This document shows positions 1 through 8,042 of a stretch of 64,000 bases of DNA, in pieces. Position numbers and translations under genes: made by a program. This DNA comes from Streptomyces poonensis. GTDB lineage: Bacteria > Actinomycetota > Actinomycetes > Streptomycetales > Streptomycetaceae. Numbering within the stretch: position 1 is the first letter of the stretch; each line of letters begins with the position of its first letter. The notes beneath the pieces are model-generated. The model saw only the letters and a program-made list of their open reading frames with translations, did no database searches and was not told the DNA's origin. Where the stretch lies: the NCBI RefSeq assembly GCF_014650915.1, contig NZ_BMVW01000007.1:248001-312000 (forward strand), written 5' to 3'.

Positions 1-326
1 CCGCTGCTCGGCTTCAGCACGACCGCGTACGTCCGCCCCTCCGCCACGGCGACCGAATCCTCGATCTCGACGCTCTCCCGGGCCTTCGACCCCTCGGACA
101 CCGGCGTGTACGGCCCCCTGCACATGCCCTCGTCGCACCGCGTCACCTCGACCGTGCCGCGCTCGCGCCCCTTGGTGAGCAGCACGTGCTGGGCCGTGCC
201 CCAGGACGCCCACACGCCCGCGATCAGGATCAGCGCCGTCACCGCACCCATCGCCGCGAGACGTCCGAAGCGCAGTACGGCCTGGGTGCCCTGGCGGGTC
301 TTACGGGACGCGGAGCTGGCAGGCAT
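1..326 (-). CDS. Membrane-anchored hypothetical protein, C-terminus outside window
   Basis: Reading leftward from the ATG at 326 gives a basic N-terminus (MPASSASRKTRQG), one hydrophobic stretch at about residues 24-45 (AAMGAVTALILIAGVWASWG) and an outward-facing part with a Cys pair (TRCDEGMC). Reading continues open to base 1, so the C-terminus lies beyond the window. The layout suggests a single-pass membrane protein with its main domain outside. It lies downstream of pth on the same strand and could be its last operon partner. I do not recognise a family. The in-frame continuation and normal codon bias support a real gene. Confidence 0.6.
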   Translation of the reverse strand, partial: MPASSASRKTRQGTQAVLRFGRLAAMGAVTALILIAGVWASWGTAQHVLLTKGRERGTVEVTRCDEGMCRGPYTPVSEGSKARESVEIEDSVAVAEGRTYAVVLKPSS

Positions 327-452
327 GGCCGGGATCATTGGCCATGACACTGCGGCCGGTCAACTCCTGAGGAGAGGAGCGGGGAAAAAGCGGAGGACAA
401 GTCCGCAGTTGTCCACGTACATCGACCCGCCCCCACCCGGCACGCCCGCCTC

Positions 453-1055
453 TCAGGAGTTGTACGCGCTCTGCGCCCGCTCCAGCCCCTCCGTGAGCAG
501 CGACTCCACCGAGTCGGCCGCACGGTCCACGAACCAGTCCAGCTCCTTGCGCTCCGCCGCCGAGAAGTCCTTCAGCACGAAGTCCGCCACCTGCATCCGG
601 CCCGGCGGACGCCCGATCCCGAACCGCACCCGGTGATAGTCCGCACCCATCGCCTTCGTCATCGACTTCAGCCCGTTGTGACCGTTGTCGCCGCCCCCCA
701 GCTTCAGCCGCAGCGTGCCGTAGTCGATGTCCAGCTCGTCATGGACCGCCACGATGTTCGCCACCGGCACCTTGTAGAACTCACGCAGCGCGTTCACCGG
801 ACCGCCCGACAGATTCATGTACGACATCGGCTTGACCAGCACCACCCGTCGGCTGCCCGGCCCCGGCGGACCGACCCGCCCCTCGACCACCTGCGCCTGC
901 GCCTTCTGGGCCCGCTTGAACTTCCCGCCGATCCGCTCCGCCAGCAGATCCACCACCATGAACCCCACGTTGTGCCGGTTCATGGCATACCCCGGACCCG
1001 GATTGCCCAGGCCCACGACGAGCCAGGGAGCGCCCGCGTCGGTCGTCACGTCCAT
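453..1055 (-). CDS. pth: Peptidyl-tRNA hydrolase
   Basis: Cytoplasmic enzyme that cleaves the ester bond of peptidyl-tRNA dropped from stalled ribosomes, recycling tRNA. The 200-residue product has the family landmarks in order: VGLGNPG at 14-20, the catalytic His in RHNVGF (His28), the PMSYMNLSG substrate loop, VHDELD with the conserved Asp, and GGGDNGHNGLKS. Length is normal for bacterial Pth. ATG is preceded by GGTGAGGAGAC, a good ribosome site. It lies downstream of the L25 gene on the same strand, a common actinobacterial order, with a strong hairpin between them that may reduce read-through. Confidence 0.97.
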   Translation of the reverse strand: MDVTTDAGAPWLVVGLGNPGPGYAMNRHNVGFMVVDLLAERIGGKFKRAQKAQAQVVEGRVGPPGPGSRRVVLVKPMSYMNLSGGPVNALREFYKVPVANIVAVHDELDIDYGTLRLKLGGGDNGHNGLKSMTKAMGADYHRVRFGIGRPPGRMQVADFVLKDFSAAERKELDWFVDRAADSVESLLTEGLERAQSAYNS

Positions 1056-1115
1056 GTCTCCTCACCCAAGCGGTCAGCCGCCGTCTCGCGCCGTCGCTCG
1101 CATCTCGTTCATACA

Positions 1116-1162
1116 CGTCAGCCGCCGGACCCGCGCTCGCGGCGCGGGCCCGGCGGCTGACG
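1116..1162 (-). terminator. Strong hairpin between rplY and pth
   Basis: The outer arm at 1116-1128 is complementary to 1150-1162 over 13 bases, and the inner part is also G/C complementary. No T-run follows. It may be a factor-independent terminator or attenuator that lowers pth expression relative to rplY. Confidence 0.55.
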
Positions 1163-1214
1163 AAGATTCTGCCCCGGAGCCTTCAGGACCCCTGAGGGGA
1201 ATCCCTTACGGAGA

Positions 1215-1808
1215 TCAGGCCTCCGTGCCCTCGACGCCCTCGGCGCCCTCGGCCGACGGCTCCTCCGCCTGGGCGGCCAGCACCTGGAGGACCACCGTGT
1301 CCGCCTCGACGGCCAGCGAGACACCCTTGGGCAGGGTGATGTCCTTGGCGAGGACGGAGGCACCGGCCTCCAGGCCCTCGACGGAGACGGTCACGGACTC
1401 GGGGATGTGCGTGGCCTCGGCCTCGACCGGCAGCGCGTTCAGCACGTGCTCCAGCAGATTGCCGCCGGCGGCCAGCTCACCCTCGGTGTGGACCGGGATC
1501 TCGACGTTGACCTTCTCGCCGCGCTTCACCAGCAGCAGGTCGACGTGCTCCAGGAAGCCCTTCAGCGGGTCGCGCTGCACGGCCTTCGGGATCGCCAGCT
1601 CGTTGCCCTTGCCGTCGATGTCCAGCGCGATCAGGACGTTCGGCGTACGCAGCGCCAGCAGCAGCTCGTGACCCGGCAGCGTCAGGTGCAGCGGCTCGGA
1701 ACCGTGGCCGTACAGCACACCCGGAACCTTGTTGTCACGGCGGATACGACGGGCGGCGCCCTTGCCGAACTCGGTGCGCGTCTCGGCGGCGATCTTCACC
1801 TCGGACAT
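1215..1808 (-). CDS. rplY: 50S ribosomal protein L25/general stress protein Ctc
   Basis: Binds 5S rRNA in the large subunit. At 197 residues it is the long, two-domain TL5/Ctc form rather than the short E. coli L25. The N-terminal L25 domain is recognisable from EVKIAAETRTEFGKGAARR followed by VPGVLYGHG. The beta-rich C-terminal domain ends in an Ala/Glu-rich tail (AEEPSAEGAEGVEGTEA). I chose ATG at 1808 over the in-frame GTG at 1814 because GAGGA sits 6 bases upstream of the ATG. The order prs-rplY-pth is typical of Actinobacteria, where this form is often stress-linked. Confidence 0.95.
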   Translation of the reverse strand: MSEVKIAAETRTEFGKGAARRIRRDNKVPGVLYGHGSEPLHLTLPGHELLLALRTPNVLIALDIDGKGNELAIPKAVQRDPLKGFLEHVDLLLVKRGEKVNVEIPVHTEGELAAGGNLLEHVLNALPVEAEATHIPESVTVSVEGLEAGASVLAKDITLPKGVSLAVEADTVVLQVLAAQAEEPSAEGAEGVEGTEA

Positions 1809-1934
1809 GTTCACTCCTCGTAATCAGGACTCGTGGGAACACGAGAGAAAGGTCGTGGTCAGTCACCCGGCCACGAACGGCCTGCTACGAAGAGCGCGTC
1901 GATAACGGACCGCCGATTTCCGCGGAACGGAAAC

Positions 1935-1982
1935 GGCCTCCCTCGCCGAGCAACCTCAACAGGGTACTCGGCCAGGGAGGCC
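1935..1982 (-). terminator. Hairpin terminator between prs and rplY
   Basis: The arm at 1935-1950 pairs with 1967-1982 with one mismatch and a 16-base loop. It lies in the 226-base gap between the prs stop and the rplY start on the minus strand. It probably ends most prs transcripts, so rplY likely has its own promoter between the hairpin and 1808. Confidence 0.55.
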
Positions 1983-2034
1983 GCAGAAAAATCGATCAAC
2001 CGGGGCCGCCTCGCGGCCGGCCCCGCCGAGCGTC

Positions 2035-3015
2035 CTACTGCTCGTCGAACAGGCTCGTCACCGAACCGTCCTCGAACACCTCACGCACCGCGCTCGCGAT
2101 CGTCGGCGCGATCGACAGCACCGAGATCTTGTCCAGGTCACGGCCCAGCTCGGCCGGCGTCGGCAGCGTGTTGGTGAACACGAACTCGCTCACCCGCGAG
2201 TTCTTCAGCCGGTCCGCCGCCGGACCCGACAGCACACCGTGCGTCGCCGTCACGATGACGTCCTCCGCACCGTGCGCGAACAGCGCGTCCGCGGCGGCGC
2301 AGATGGTGCCACCCGTGTCGATCATGTCGTCGACCAGGACACACACCCGGCCCTTCACATCACCGACGACCTCGTGCACCGTCACCTGGTTCGCGACGTC
2401 CTTGTCACGCCGCTTGTGCACGATCGCCAGCGGCGCGCCCAGCCGGTCGCACCAGCGGTCCGCCACCCGCACCCGGCCCGCGTCCGGGGACACCACCGTG
2501 AGCTTGTCGCGGTCCACCTTCTTGCCCACGTAGTCCGCCAGCAGCGGCAGCGCGAACAGGTGGTCCACCGGACCGTCGAAGAAGCCCTGGATCTGGTCCG
2601 TGTGCAGGTCGACGGTGAGGATCCGGTCCGCACCCGCCGTCTTCATCAGGTCCGCGATCAGACGCGCCGAGATCGGTTCACGCCCACGGTGCTTCTTGTC
2701 CTGCCGCGCGTAACCGTAGAACGGCACGATCACCGTGATGCTTCTCGCGGAGGCCCGCTTCAGAGCGTCGATCATGATCAGCTGTTCCATGATCCACTTG
2801 TTGATGGGAGCCGTGTGGCTCTGGATCAGGAAGCAGTCCGCACCACGCGCCGACTCCTGGTAGCGGATGTAGATCTCACCGTTGGCGAAGTCGAAGGCCT
2901 TCGTCGGGACGACCCCGACACCCAGCTGCTGGGCGACCTCCTCGGCAAGCTCGGGGTGGGCGCGGCCGGAGAAGAACATCATCTTCTTCTCGCCGGTCGT
3001 CTTGATCCCGGTCAC
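2035..3015 (-). CDS. prs: Ribose-phosphate pyrophosphokinase (PRPP synthetase)
   Basis: Transfers pyrophosphate from ATP to ribose 5-phosphate, making PRPP for purine, pyrimidine, histidine, tryptophan and NAD synthesis. The 326-residue product is family length. Visible are FFSGRAHPELAEEVA near the N-terminus, the YARQDKK ATP-site segment, DLHTDQIQGFF, and the PRPP-binding loop VLVDDMIDTGGT. The start is GTG at 3015 with a GAGGAG ribosome site. Its position next to glmU on the same strand, 103 bases downstream, matches the glmU-prs pairing of many Gram-positive bacteria and links nucleotide-sugar and PRPP supply. Confidence 0.97.
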   Translation of the reverse strand: MTGIKTTGEKKMMFFSGRAHPELAEEVAQQLGVGVVPTKAFDFANGEIYIRYQESARGADCFLIQSHTAPINKWIMEQLIMIDALKRASARSITVIVPFYGYARQDKKHRGREPISARLIADLMKTAGADRILTVDLHTDQIQGFFDGPVDHLFALPLLADYVGKKVDRDKLTVVSPDAGRVRVADRWCDRLGAPLAIVHKRRDKDVANQVTVHEVVGDVKGRVCVLVDDMIDTGGTICAAADALFAHGAEDVIVTATHGVLSGPAADRLKNSRVSEFVFTNTLPTPAELGRDLDKISVLSIAPTIASAVREVFEDGSVTSLFDEQ

Positions 3016-3118
3016 AGCACAGTCTCCTCAGAGGTCTCAGCTGGGCATGAGAGAACGTCTCAGCTGGGGGGTGATTGCACCTATCACGGTACGCCGTCCC
3101 GGACGTACCCGTTTCCGG

Positions 3119-4567
3119 TCAGCTTTCGCCGGCCGCCTCCCGGCGAGCCTCCTCGGCCGCCTTCGCCGCCGCGCTCCCCGGACGCTTACGAGCCACCCAA
3201 CCCTCGATATTCCGCTGCTGACCGCGGGCCACGGCCAGCGAACCGGGCGGCACATCCTTCGTGATCACGGACCCCGCGGCCGTGTAGGCACCGTCCCCGA
3301 TCGTGACAGGTGCCACAAACATGTTGTCCGAGCCCGTCTTGCAGTGCGACCCGACCGTGGTGTGGTGCTTCGCCTCACCGTCGTAGTTCACGAAGACACT
3401 CGCCGCGCCGATGTTCGAGTACTCACCGATCGTGGCGTCCCCCACATACGACAGGTGCGGCACCTTCGTGCCCTCACCGATCGACGCGTTCTTCGTCTCG
3501 ACGTACGTCCCGACCTTCGACTTCAGCCCGAGCCGCGTGCCCGGCCGCAGGTACGCGTACGGCCCGACGGACGCCTGCGGGCCGATCTCCGCGCTGTCGG
3601 AGACCGTGTTGTCGACGCGGGCACCCGCGCCGACCCTGGTGTCCTTGAGCCGGGTGTTCGGCCCGACCTCGGCACCCGAGGCGACATGCGTCGCCCCCAG
3701 CAGCTGCGTGCCCGGGTGCACCACCGCGTCCTGCTCGAACGTCACCGTCACGTCCACCCAGGTCGTCGCCGGGTCGACCACGGTCACGCCGGCGAGCATG
3801 GCGTCGGTCAGCAGCCGGTCGTTGAGCGTGCGGCGCGCCTCGGCCAGCTGCACACGGTTGTTGATCCCGGCGATCTCACGGTGGTCGGCCGCGACGGAGG
3901 CGCCCACGCGGTGACCGGCCTCACGCAGGATGCCGAGGACGTCCGTCAGGTACTCCTCGCCCTGGCTGTTGTCCGTACGGACCTTGCCCAGCGCGTCCGC
4001 GAGCAGCTGCCCGTCGAACGCGAACACACCCGAGTTGATCTCCCGGATCGCCCGCTGCGACTCGGAGGCGTCCTTGTGCTCCACGATCGCCGTCACGGCA
4101 CCGGAGGCGCCGTCGCGGACGATACGGCCGTAGCCGGTCGCGTCCGGGACCTCGGCGGTGAGGACCGTGACAGCGTTGCCGTCGGCGGAGTGGGTGGCGG
4201 CGAGCTGCGTCAGCGTCCCGCCGGTGAGCAGCGGGGTGTCACCGCACACGACGACGACCGTGCCGTCGATGGTCCCGCCGAGCTCCTCCAGGGCCATGCG
4301 GACCGCGTGCCCGGTGCCGTTCTGCTCGGCCTGTACGGCGGTACGGACGTGCGGGTCGATCTCGGAGAGGTGCGCGGAGACCTGCTCGCGGGCGTGACCC
4401 ACGACGACGACCAGGTTCTCCGGCTCCAACTCGCGGGCGGCGGCGAGGACGTGGCCGACGAGAGAACGGCCACAGATGCTGTGCAGGACCTTGGGGGTGG
4501 CCGACTTCATACGGGTGCCCTCACCCGCTGCGAGTACGACGACGGCTGCCGGGCGGTTGGCGCTCAC
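3119..4567 (-). CDS. glmU: Bifunctional GlmU, UDP-GlcNAc pyrophosphorylase/acetyltransferase
   Basis: Makes UDP-GlcNAc, the peptidoglycan precursor, from glucosamine 1-phosphate by acetylation and uridylylation. The N-terminal nucleotidyltransferase domain shows LAAGEGTRMKS with the downstream PKVLH lysine, and GDTPLL. From about residue 260 the product has hexapeptide repeats of the left-handed beta-helix acetyltransferase, including YLRPGTRLG, GTYVETKNA and FVNYDGEAKHHT. At 482 residues it is slightly long because of an Ala/Glu-rich tail. The start is GTG at 4567. It is the first gene of the glmU-prs unit, with tRNA-Gln just upstream on the same strand. Confidence 0.97.
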   Translation of the reverse strand: MSANRPAAVVVLAAGEGTRMKSATPKVLHSICGRSLVGHVLAAARELEPENLVVVVGHAREQVSAHLSEIDPHVRTAVQAEQNGTGHAVRMALEELGGTIDGTVVVVCGDTPLLTGGTLTQLAATHSADGNAVTVLTAEVPDATGYGRIVRDGASGAVTAIVEHKDASESQRAIREINSGVFAFDGQLLADALGKVRTDNSQGEEYLTDVLGILREAGHRVGASVAADHREIAGINNRVQLAEARRTLNDRLLTDAMLAGVTVVDPATTWVDVTVTFEQDAVVHPGTQLLGATHVASGAEVGPNTRLKDTRVGAGARVDNTVSDSAEIGPQASVGPYAYLRPGTRLGLKSKVGTYVETKNASIGEGTKVPHLSYVGDATIGEYSNIGAASVFVNYDGEAKHHTTVGSHCKTGSDNMFVAPVTIGDGAYTAAGSVITKDVPPGSLAVARGQQRNIEGWVARKRPGSAAAKAAEEARREAAGES

Positions 4568-4647
4568 GGGGTGTGCCCTTCGGCTTTGGATGGGTGGGGT
4601 GTGGACATCCGCAGGATACCGGGGCGTAGGTGGGGGGAAATGTGAAC

Positions 4648-4671
4648 GGGTCCTGACTGGGGTCAGGACCC
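4648..4671 (-). terminator. Hairpin downstream of tRNA-Gln
   Basis: A perfect 10-bp stem (4648-4657 with 4662-4671) and a 4-base loop, 25 bases past the tRNA 3' end and before glmU. It likely defines the end of the tRNA precursor or limits read-through into glmU. Confidence 0.6.
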
Positions 4672-4696
4672 GAACTGAGGTGGTGTGTGCTGTGAG

Positions 4697-4769
4697 CTCC
4701 CCCGCAAGGATTCGAACCTTGTCCTGCTAGGACCAAAACCTAGTGTGCTGCCAGTTACACCACGGGGGA
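4697..4769 (-). tRNA. tRNA-Gln (UUG anticodon)
   Basis: A full cloverleaf can be folded on the minus strand. The acceptor TCCCCCG pairs with CGGGGGA, discriminator G. The anticodon stem CTAGG/CCTAG encloses the loop TTTTGGT with anticodon TTG. The T arm contains GGTTCGAATCC. The tRNA is 73 nt and CCA is not encoded. The neighbouring HTH/LAGLIDADG-like gene ends only 14 bases from the 5' end, so the tRNA may be co-transcribed with it or the gene may have been placed here by tRNA-directed insertion. Confidence 0.97.
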
Positions 4770-4783
4770 CAGCACATCAGACC

Positions 4784-5647
4784 TTACCGGAGACGTTCTC
4801 TCGCTTGGGCCACGATTCCGTTCCACCAACCCTCGATGCGGTTGTACAGATCAGCGCTCCTCGCCACGGTGATGACCAGGCAGCCGTGGTAGTCGTCGGC
4901 GGTGTTCTTGCGGACGGTCTTGGGGTTGTGCTTCTTGAGCGTTGGCTTCGCGAAGACGGTCGTGTCCACGTCGGCGAGATCTGCCCAGTGCCTGTGCGCC
5001 GCTTCGATGTCCGCCGACTCGTGAATGAGTACTCGGTAGCCAAGGCGGTCCCGATCCACCTCGAGCAGGTCCAGCCACGCAAGGTAGGTGAGGATCACGC
5101 CGGGATCGCTGTTGACGAAGACGGCACGTTCGCGGCGGTCGTACGGCTTACTCTTGGCGCCCTCTGCCCAGTACAGCGCGACCCCGAGCGTGAACAGCTC
5201 GCGGTCCGTGAGCTCGCCGATGTCCCGCTGGGCTGCGGTCTTGGCGTTTTCGAGCTCCTGATTCCGTGTCGCACGCAGCCGGGCCAGTCCATCGTTCATG
5301 AGGGCCCGCTGTTCCTCGGGTGTGTAGCGCGGTGTGGGCTTCGGCAGGTCCCGCACCCACAGCGAGACCGAGCTCCGTGAGCAGCCCAGCTCCACCTCGA
5401 TCTGGTCGTACGTCCAGCCCTGGAGGCGCAGTTCGCGGGCCTTCGCGCGGAGGTCGTCCTTGGCGCGGGGGCGCTTTGTCCACTCGGGTGGGGGCTCGCC
5501 CTTCACGAGCTGGTTGAGGATGTCGTTGTTGTAGATCTTCAGCTCGTCGCGGATCTGCCGGAGGCTGTGGCCGCTGCGCCGCAGCGCGACCGCCTGTTCC
5601 CGCAGCGCCTCGAAGTCGGCGTACTTGCCGGTGGTGGTGCGTGTCAT
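4784..5647 (-). CDS. HTH protein with a LAGLIDADG-like motif
   Basis: A 287-residue protein. Residues 14-45 and 66-100 look like two helix-turn-helix segments (HSLRQIRDEL; WTYDQIEVELGCSRSSVSLWV). Residues 150-163 read LFTLGVALYWAEGA, a helix ending in an acidic residue and Gly like the LAGLIDADG motif, followed by FVNSDPGVILTYLAWL. I have the impression of similar HTH plus 'LYWxEG' proteins in other bacteria, and WhiA shows that such motifs can be non-nucleolytic. With only one motif, a homing endonuclease would have to dimerise. The stop lies 14 bases from the tRNA-Gln 5' end. Function is unknown: either a DNA-binding regulator or a relic of a homing or integrating element. Confidence 0.75.
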   Translation of the reverse strand: MTRTTTGKYADFEALREQAVALRRSGHSLRQIRDELKIYNNDILNQLVKGEPPPEWTKRPRAKDDLRAKARELRLQGWTYDQIEVELGCSRSSVSLWVRDLPKPTPRYTPEEQRALMNDGLARLRATRNQELENAKTAAQRDIGELTDRELFTLGVALYWAEGAKSKPYDRRERAVFVNSDPGVILTYLAWLDLLEVDRDRLGYRVLIHESADIEAAHRHWADLADVDTTVFAKPTLKKHNPKTVRKNTADDYHGCLVITVARSADLYNRIEGWWNGIVAQARERLR

Positions 5648-5802
5648 GCGCTCACCGTCCGGGGGGAATGATCCCTTCCGGGGTCGAACGATGAGCGATT
5701 CAGCAGTTCGAGGTATATCGGTCGGTTTCGCTTCCGTCCGGTCACGGAGTGTGGTGTAGGCCAGTCCGGGAAACTCGCCGGAAAAGCCGCACGGGGCGAC
5801 CG

Positions 5803-5808
5803 TAGGCT
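5803..5808 (+). promoter_or_regulatory. -10 box of a probable leaderless kinase mRNA
   Basis: TAGGCT ends 6 bases before the ATG at 5815, so transcription would start at or next to the start codon. The -35 region is weak. This spacing recurs at several other genes in the window. Confidence 0.45.
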
Positions 5809-5814
5809 GGAGGC

Positions 5815-7260
5815 ATGACCACGACGGGGGAAGACCACCACGGGGCCGGGACCAGGGCGGGTCCGTGGTGGTGGGGGCAGAGGCGCAGCGCGGTGCTGGA
5901 CGTGGGGCTCGCCCTGGTGTCCGCGCTGGAGTGCGCGGCGGAAGGTGTGGGCTTCGCGCGGGACGCGGGGCTGCCCGTGGCCGTGGGGGTGCTGTTCGGG
6001 CTGGTGGCCGGCTCCGTGCTCGTGGTGCGGCGGATGTGGCCGGTCGCCGTGGTGCTGGTGGCGGTCGCGATCACGCCGGCCGAGATGGGCTATCTGCTGA
6101 GCATCGTCGGTCTGTACACGCTGGCCGCGTCGGAGGCGCCTCGGCGGATCATCGCCGCATTGTCGGGGATGTCCTTCGTGGGGGTCTTCATCGTCGCGTT
6201 CGTGCAGACGACGCGGAGTGTGCGGGACACCCCTGAACTGGGCGCGGAGTGGTTCCCGCCGTTCGTGGCGCTGACGATGGCGATAGGGCTGACGGCGCCG
6301 TCGGTGCTGCTGGGGCTGTACGTGGGTGCGCGGCGGCGGCTGATGGAGAGCCTGCGGGAGCGGGCGGACTCGCTGGAGCGGGAGCTGCAGTTGCTGGCGG
6401 AGCGGGCCGAGGAGCGGGCGGAGTGGGCGCGGGGCGAGGAGCGCCGGCGGATCGCCCGGGAGATGCACGACGTGGTGGCGCACCGGGTGTCGTTGATGGT
6501 GGTGCACGCGGCGGCGTTGCAGGCGGTGGCCCGTAAGGACCCGGAGAAGGCCGTGAGGAACGCGGCGCTCGTGGGGGACATGGGGCGGCAGGCGCTGACG
6601 GAGCTGCGGGAGATGCTCGGGGTGCTGCGGTCGGGGGACGGGCAGGTGGCGCCGCGGCGGGCGGAGCGGGTGGAGCGGGCGGGGCGGGTTCCGGAGTCGG
6701 AGTCCGGGTCGGTGCCGCTGGCCGCGGTGGGGGTCGCGGCGGCTGCGGCTGCCGCCAGTGCGTCGGCCGGGTCGTATGGGCCTGCCGGATCCGCCGGGTC
6801 TCCCGGTTCTGTCGGGTCTGCCGGTTCTGCCGGGTCTCGGGGGGTGGTGGAGGCCGGTGAAGGGCCGTGTCTGGCGGAGCTGGAGGAGCTGGTCGGGCAG
6901 TCGGCGGCCGCGGGGATGGTCGTACAGCTGTCGGTGATGGGGGAGGTGCGGGCGTACGCCCGTGAGGTGGAGCAGACCGCGTACCGGGTGGTGCAGGAGG
7001 CGCTGACCAACGTGCACAAGCATGCGGCGGGGGCGAGGACGCATGTGCGGTTGGCGCATCGGGACGCGGAGATCGCCATGCAGGTGGAGAACGAGCCGCC
7101 GCCGGAGCCGGGGGCCGCGTCGTCGGCGGGGCTGCCGTCCGGGGGGAACGGGTTGCTCGGGATGAAGGAGCGGGTCGCGGCGCTGGGCGGGGTGTTCGTG
7201 TCGGGGCCGACGGACGCGGGGGGTTTCCGGGTGTCGGCGGTCATCCCGTCCGGGGGGTGA
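5815..7260 (+). CDS. NarL-class (HisKA_3) sensor histidine kinase
   Basis: A 481-residue membrane sensor kinase. The N-terminal 170 residues hold about five or six membrane helices, then a short coiled coil (SLRERADSLERELQLLAERAEERAE) leads to the dimerisation/phosphoacceptor helix EERRRIAREMHDVVAH with His218. The ATP-binding domain has the N box QEALTNVHKHA (Asn399) and the G box GNGLLGMKERV. Between the two, roughly residues 280-345, is a low-complexity Gly/Ser/Ala/Pro insert built of 3-residue repeats, unusual at that place. No response-regulator gene is adjacent, so the partner must be elsewhere. The ligand cannot be inferred. Confidence 0.9.
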   Translation: MTTTGEDHHGAGTRAGPWWWGQRRSAVLDVGLALVSALECAAEGVGFARDAGLPVAVGVLFGLVAGSVLVVRRMWPVAVVLVAVAITPAEMGYLLSIVGLYTLAASEAPRRIIAALSGMSFVGVFIVAFVQTTRSVRDTPELGAEWFPPFVALTMAIGLTAPSVLLGLYVGARRRLMESLRERADSLERELQLLAERAEERAEWARGEERRRIAREMHDVVAHRVSLMVVHAAALQAVARKDPEKAVRNAALVGDMGRQALTELREMLGVLRSGDGQVAPRRAERVERAGRVPESESGSVPLAAVGVAAAAAAASASAGSYGPAGSAGSPGSVGSAGSAGSRGVVEAGEGPCLAELEELVGQSAAAGMVVQLSVMGEVRAYAREVEQTAYRVVQEALTNVHKHAAGARTHVRLAHRDAEIAMQVENEPPPEPGAASSAGLPSGGNGLLGMKERVAALGGVFVSGPTDAGGFRVSAVIPSGG

Positions 7261-7284
7261 CTTTGCTGCCGTACGCGGCGCCCG

Positions 7285-7366
7285 GCCTGAGGGCTGATGC
7301 CTGAGGGCTGATGCGTGGGGGGTGGTGCGTGGGGGGTGGTGCGTGGGGGGGTGTGTGGGGGGTGCT
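7285..7366 (+). repeat. 14-bp tandem array with runs of six or seven G
   Basis: Units start at 7285, 7299, 7313, 7327 and 7341. The first two read GCCTGAGGGCTGAT and the next two GCGTGGGGGGTGGT; later units are degenerate. Four G6-7 tracts (7317, 7331, 7345, 7357) could form a quadruplex on the plus strand. The array fills the gap between two convergent genes and may act as a transcription end. Confidence 0.8.
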
Positions 7367-7371
7367 GCGTG

Positions 7372-7941
7372 TCAGCCCGCTGTCAGCCGTACCGGGGGGA
7401 TGCCCGTGACGAGGGTCGTGAGGGCCTGGTCGATGGTGGGGCCCAGGTACCAGTCGCCGGTGTGGTCGACGGCGTAGGCGCGGCCCGCGGCGTCGATGGC
7501 GAGGAGGGTGTGGGTGTCGGGCTCCCGGCCGAGGGGGGCGACCTCGGTGCCGAGGGCGCGGCCGAGGTCGCCGAGGGTGCGGGCCATGTGGAGGCCGTGC
7601 AGGGGGTCCAGGTGGAGGGTGGCGGGGGCCAGTTGGCGGCCCGGTTCCTGTGAGGTGATGCGGAGGCCGCCGAACTCGGCCCAGGCCTCGACCGCGGCGG
7701 GGAAGACGGCGTGGCGGTGGCCGGCCGGTGAGACGTGGTCGCGCAGGGCGTCGGCCCAGATCTCGGCCTGCCGTATGTCCCAGCGGCCGGGCTGCCAGCC
7801 GGCGGCGCGGAGGGCGGCCTCCACGGGGACGGCGAAGCGGGACGGGCGTCCCCCCGGCTCATGGGGGTCCCCCCGCTCGAGCGAAGCCGAGAGTGGGGGA
7901 GGCGTCGAGAGCTTGGGGGAGGAGGAGCGGTCGGCTTGCAT
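7372..7941 (-). CDS. SUKH-3 family immunity protein
   Basis: A 189-residue protein whose residues from about 33 on match what I know of the SUKH-3 (YwqJ-neighbour) immunity family: WDIRQAEIWADALRDH, HAVFPAAVEAWAEFGGL, DPLHGLHMARTLGDLG and the closing DHTGDWYLG. SUKH proteins bind and neutralise diverse nuclease and deaminase toxins. It lies downstream of a YwqJ-type deaminase gene on the same strand, so it is the obvious antidote. ATG 7941 follows AAGGGCAG. Residues 8-31 are encoded by a Streptomyces-type palindromic repeat and are probably an acquired N-terminal extension. Confidence 0.88.
   Translation of the reverse strand: MQADRSSSPKLSTPPPLSASLERGDPHEPGGRPSRFAVPVEAALRAAGWQPGRWDIRQAEIWADALRDHVSPAGHRHAVFPAAVEAWAEFGGLRITSQEPGRQLAPATLHLDPLHGLHMARTLGDLGRALGTEVAPLGREPDTHTLLAIDAAGRAYAVDHTGDWYLGPTIDQALTTLVTGIPPVRLTAG
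7849..7922. repeat. Streptomyces-type palindromic repeat inside the SUKH-3 gene
   Basis: A G/C palindromic block in which C5-6 runs face G5-6 runs around the spacer GCTCGAGCGAAGCCGAGAGT. I recall near-identical blocks scattered between genes in many Streptomyces genomes. Here it is in frame in the SUKH-3 gene and encodes a Pro/Ser/Leu-rich segment of the N-terminus (about residues 8-31). Confidence 0.75.
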
Positions 7942-8042
7942 CTGCCCTTCGTTCGTCGAGGGGTGGGGCTGGGCGGGCGCCGGTGGCGGCTTCCGCCGTG
8001 GTGCGTGGTGTGCGTTGTGTTCAGGAGGTGTCGTGGTGCGGG

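Noticed and set aside
106..636. 176-codon plus-strand ORF over the first gene and pth
   Set aside because: Antisense shadow of the membrane gene and pth; composition and lack of a ribosome site do not support coding.
5644..7059. 471-codon minus-strand ORF opposite the histidine kinase
   Set aside because: Pro/Arg/His-rich shadow of the kinase coding strand.
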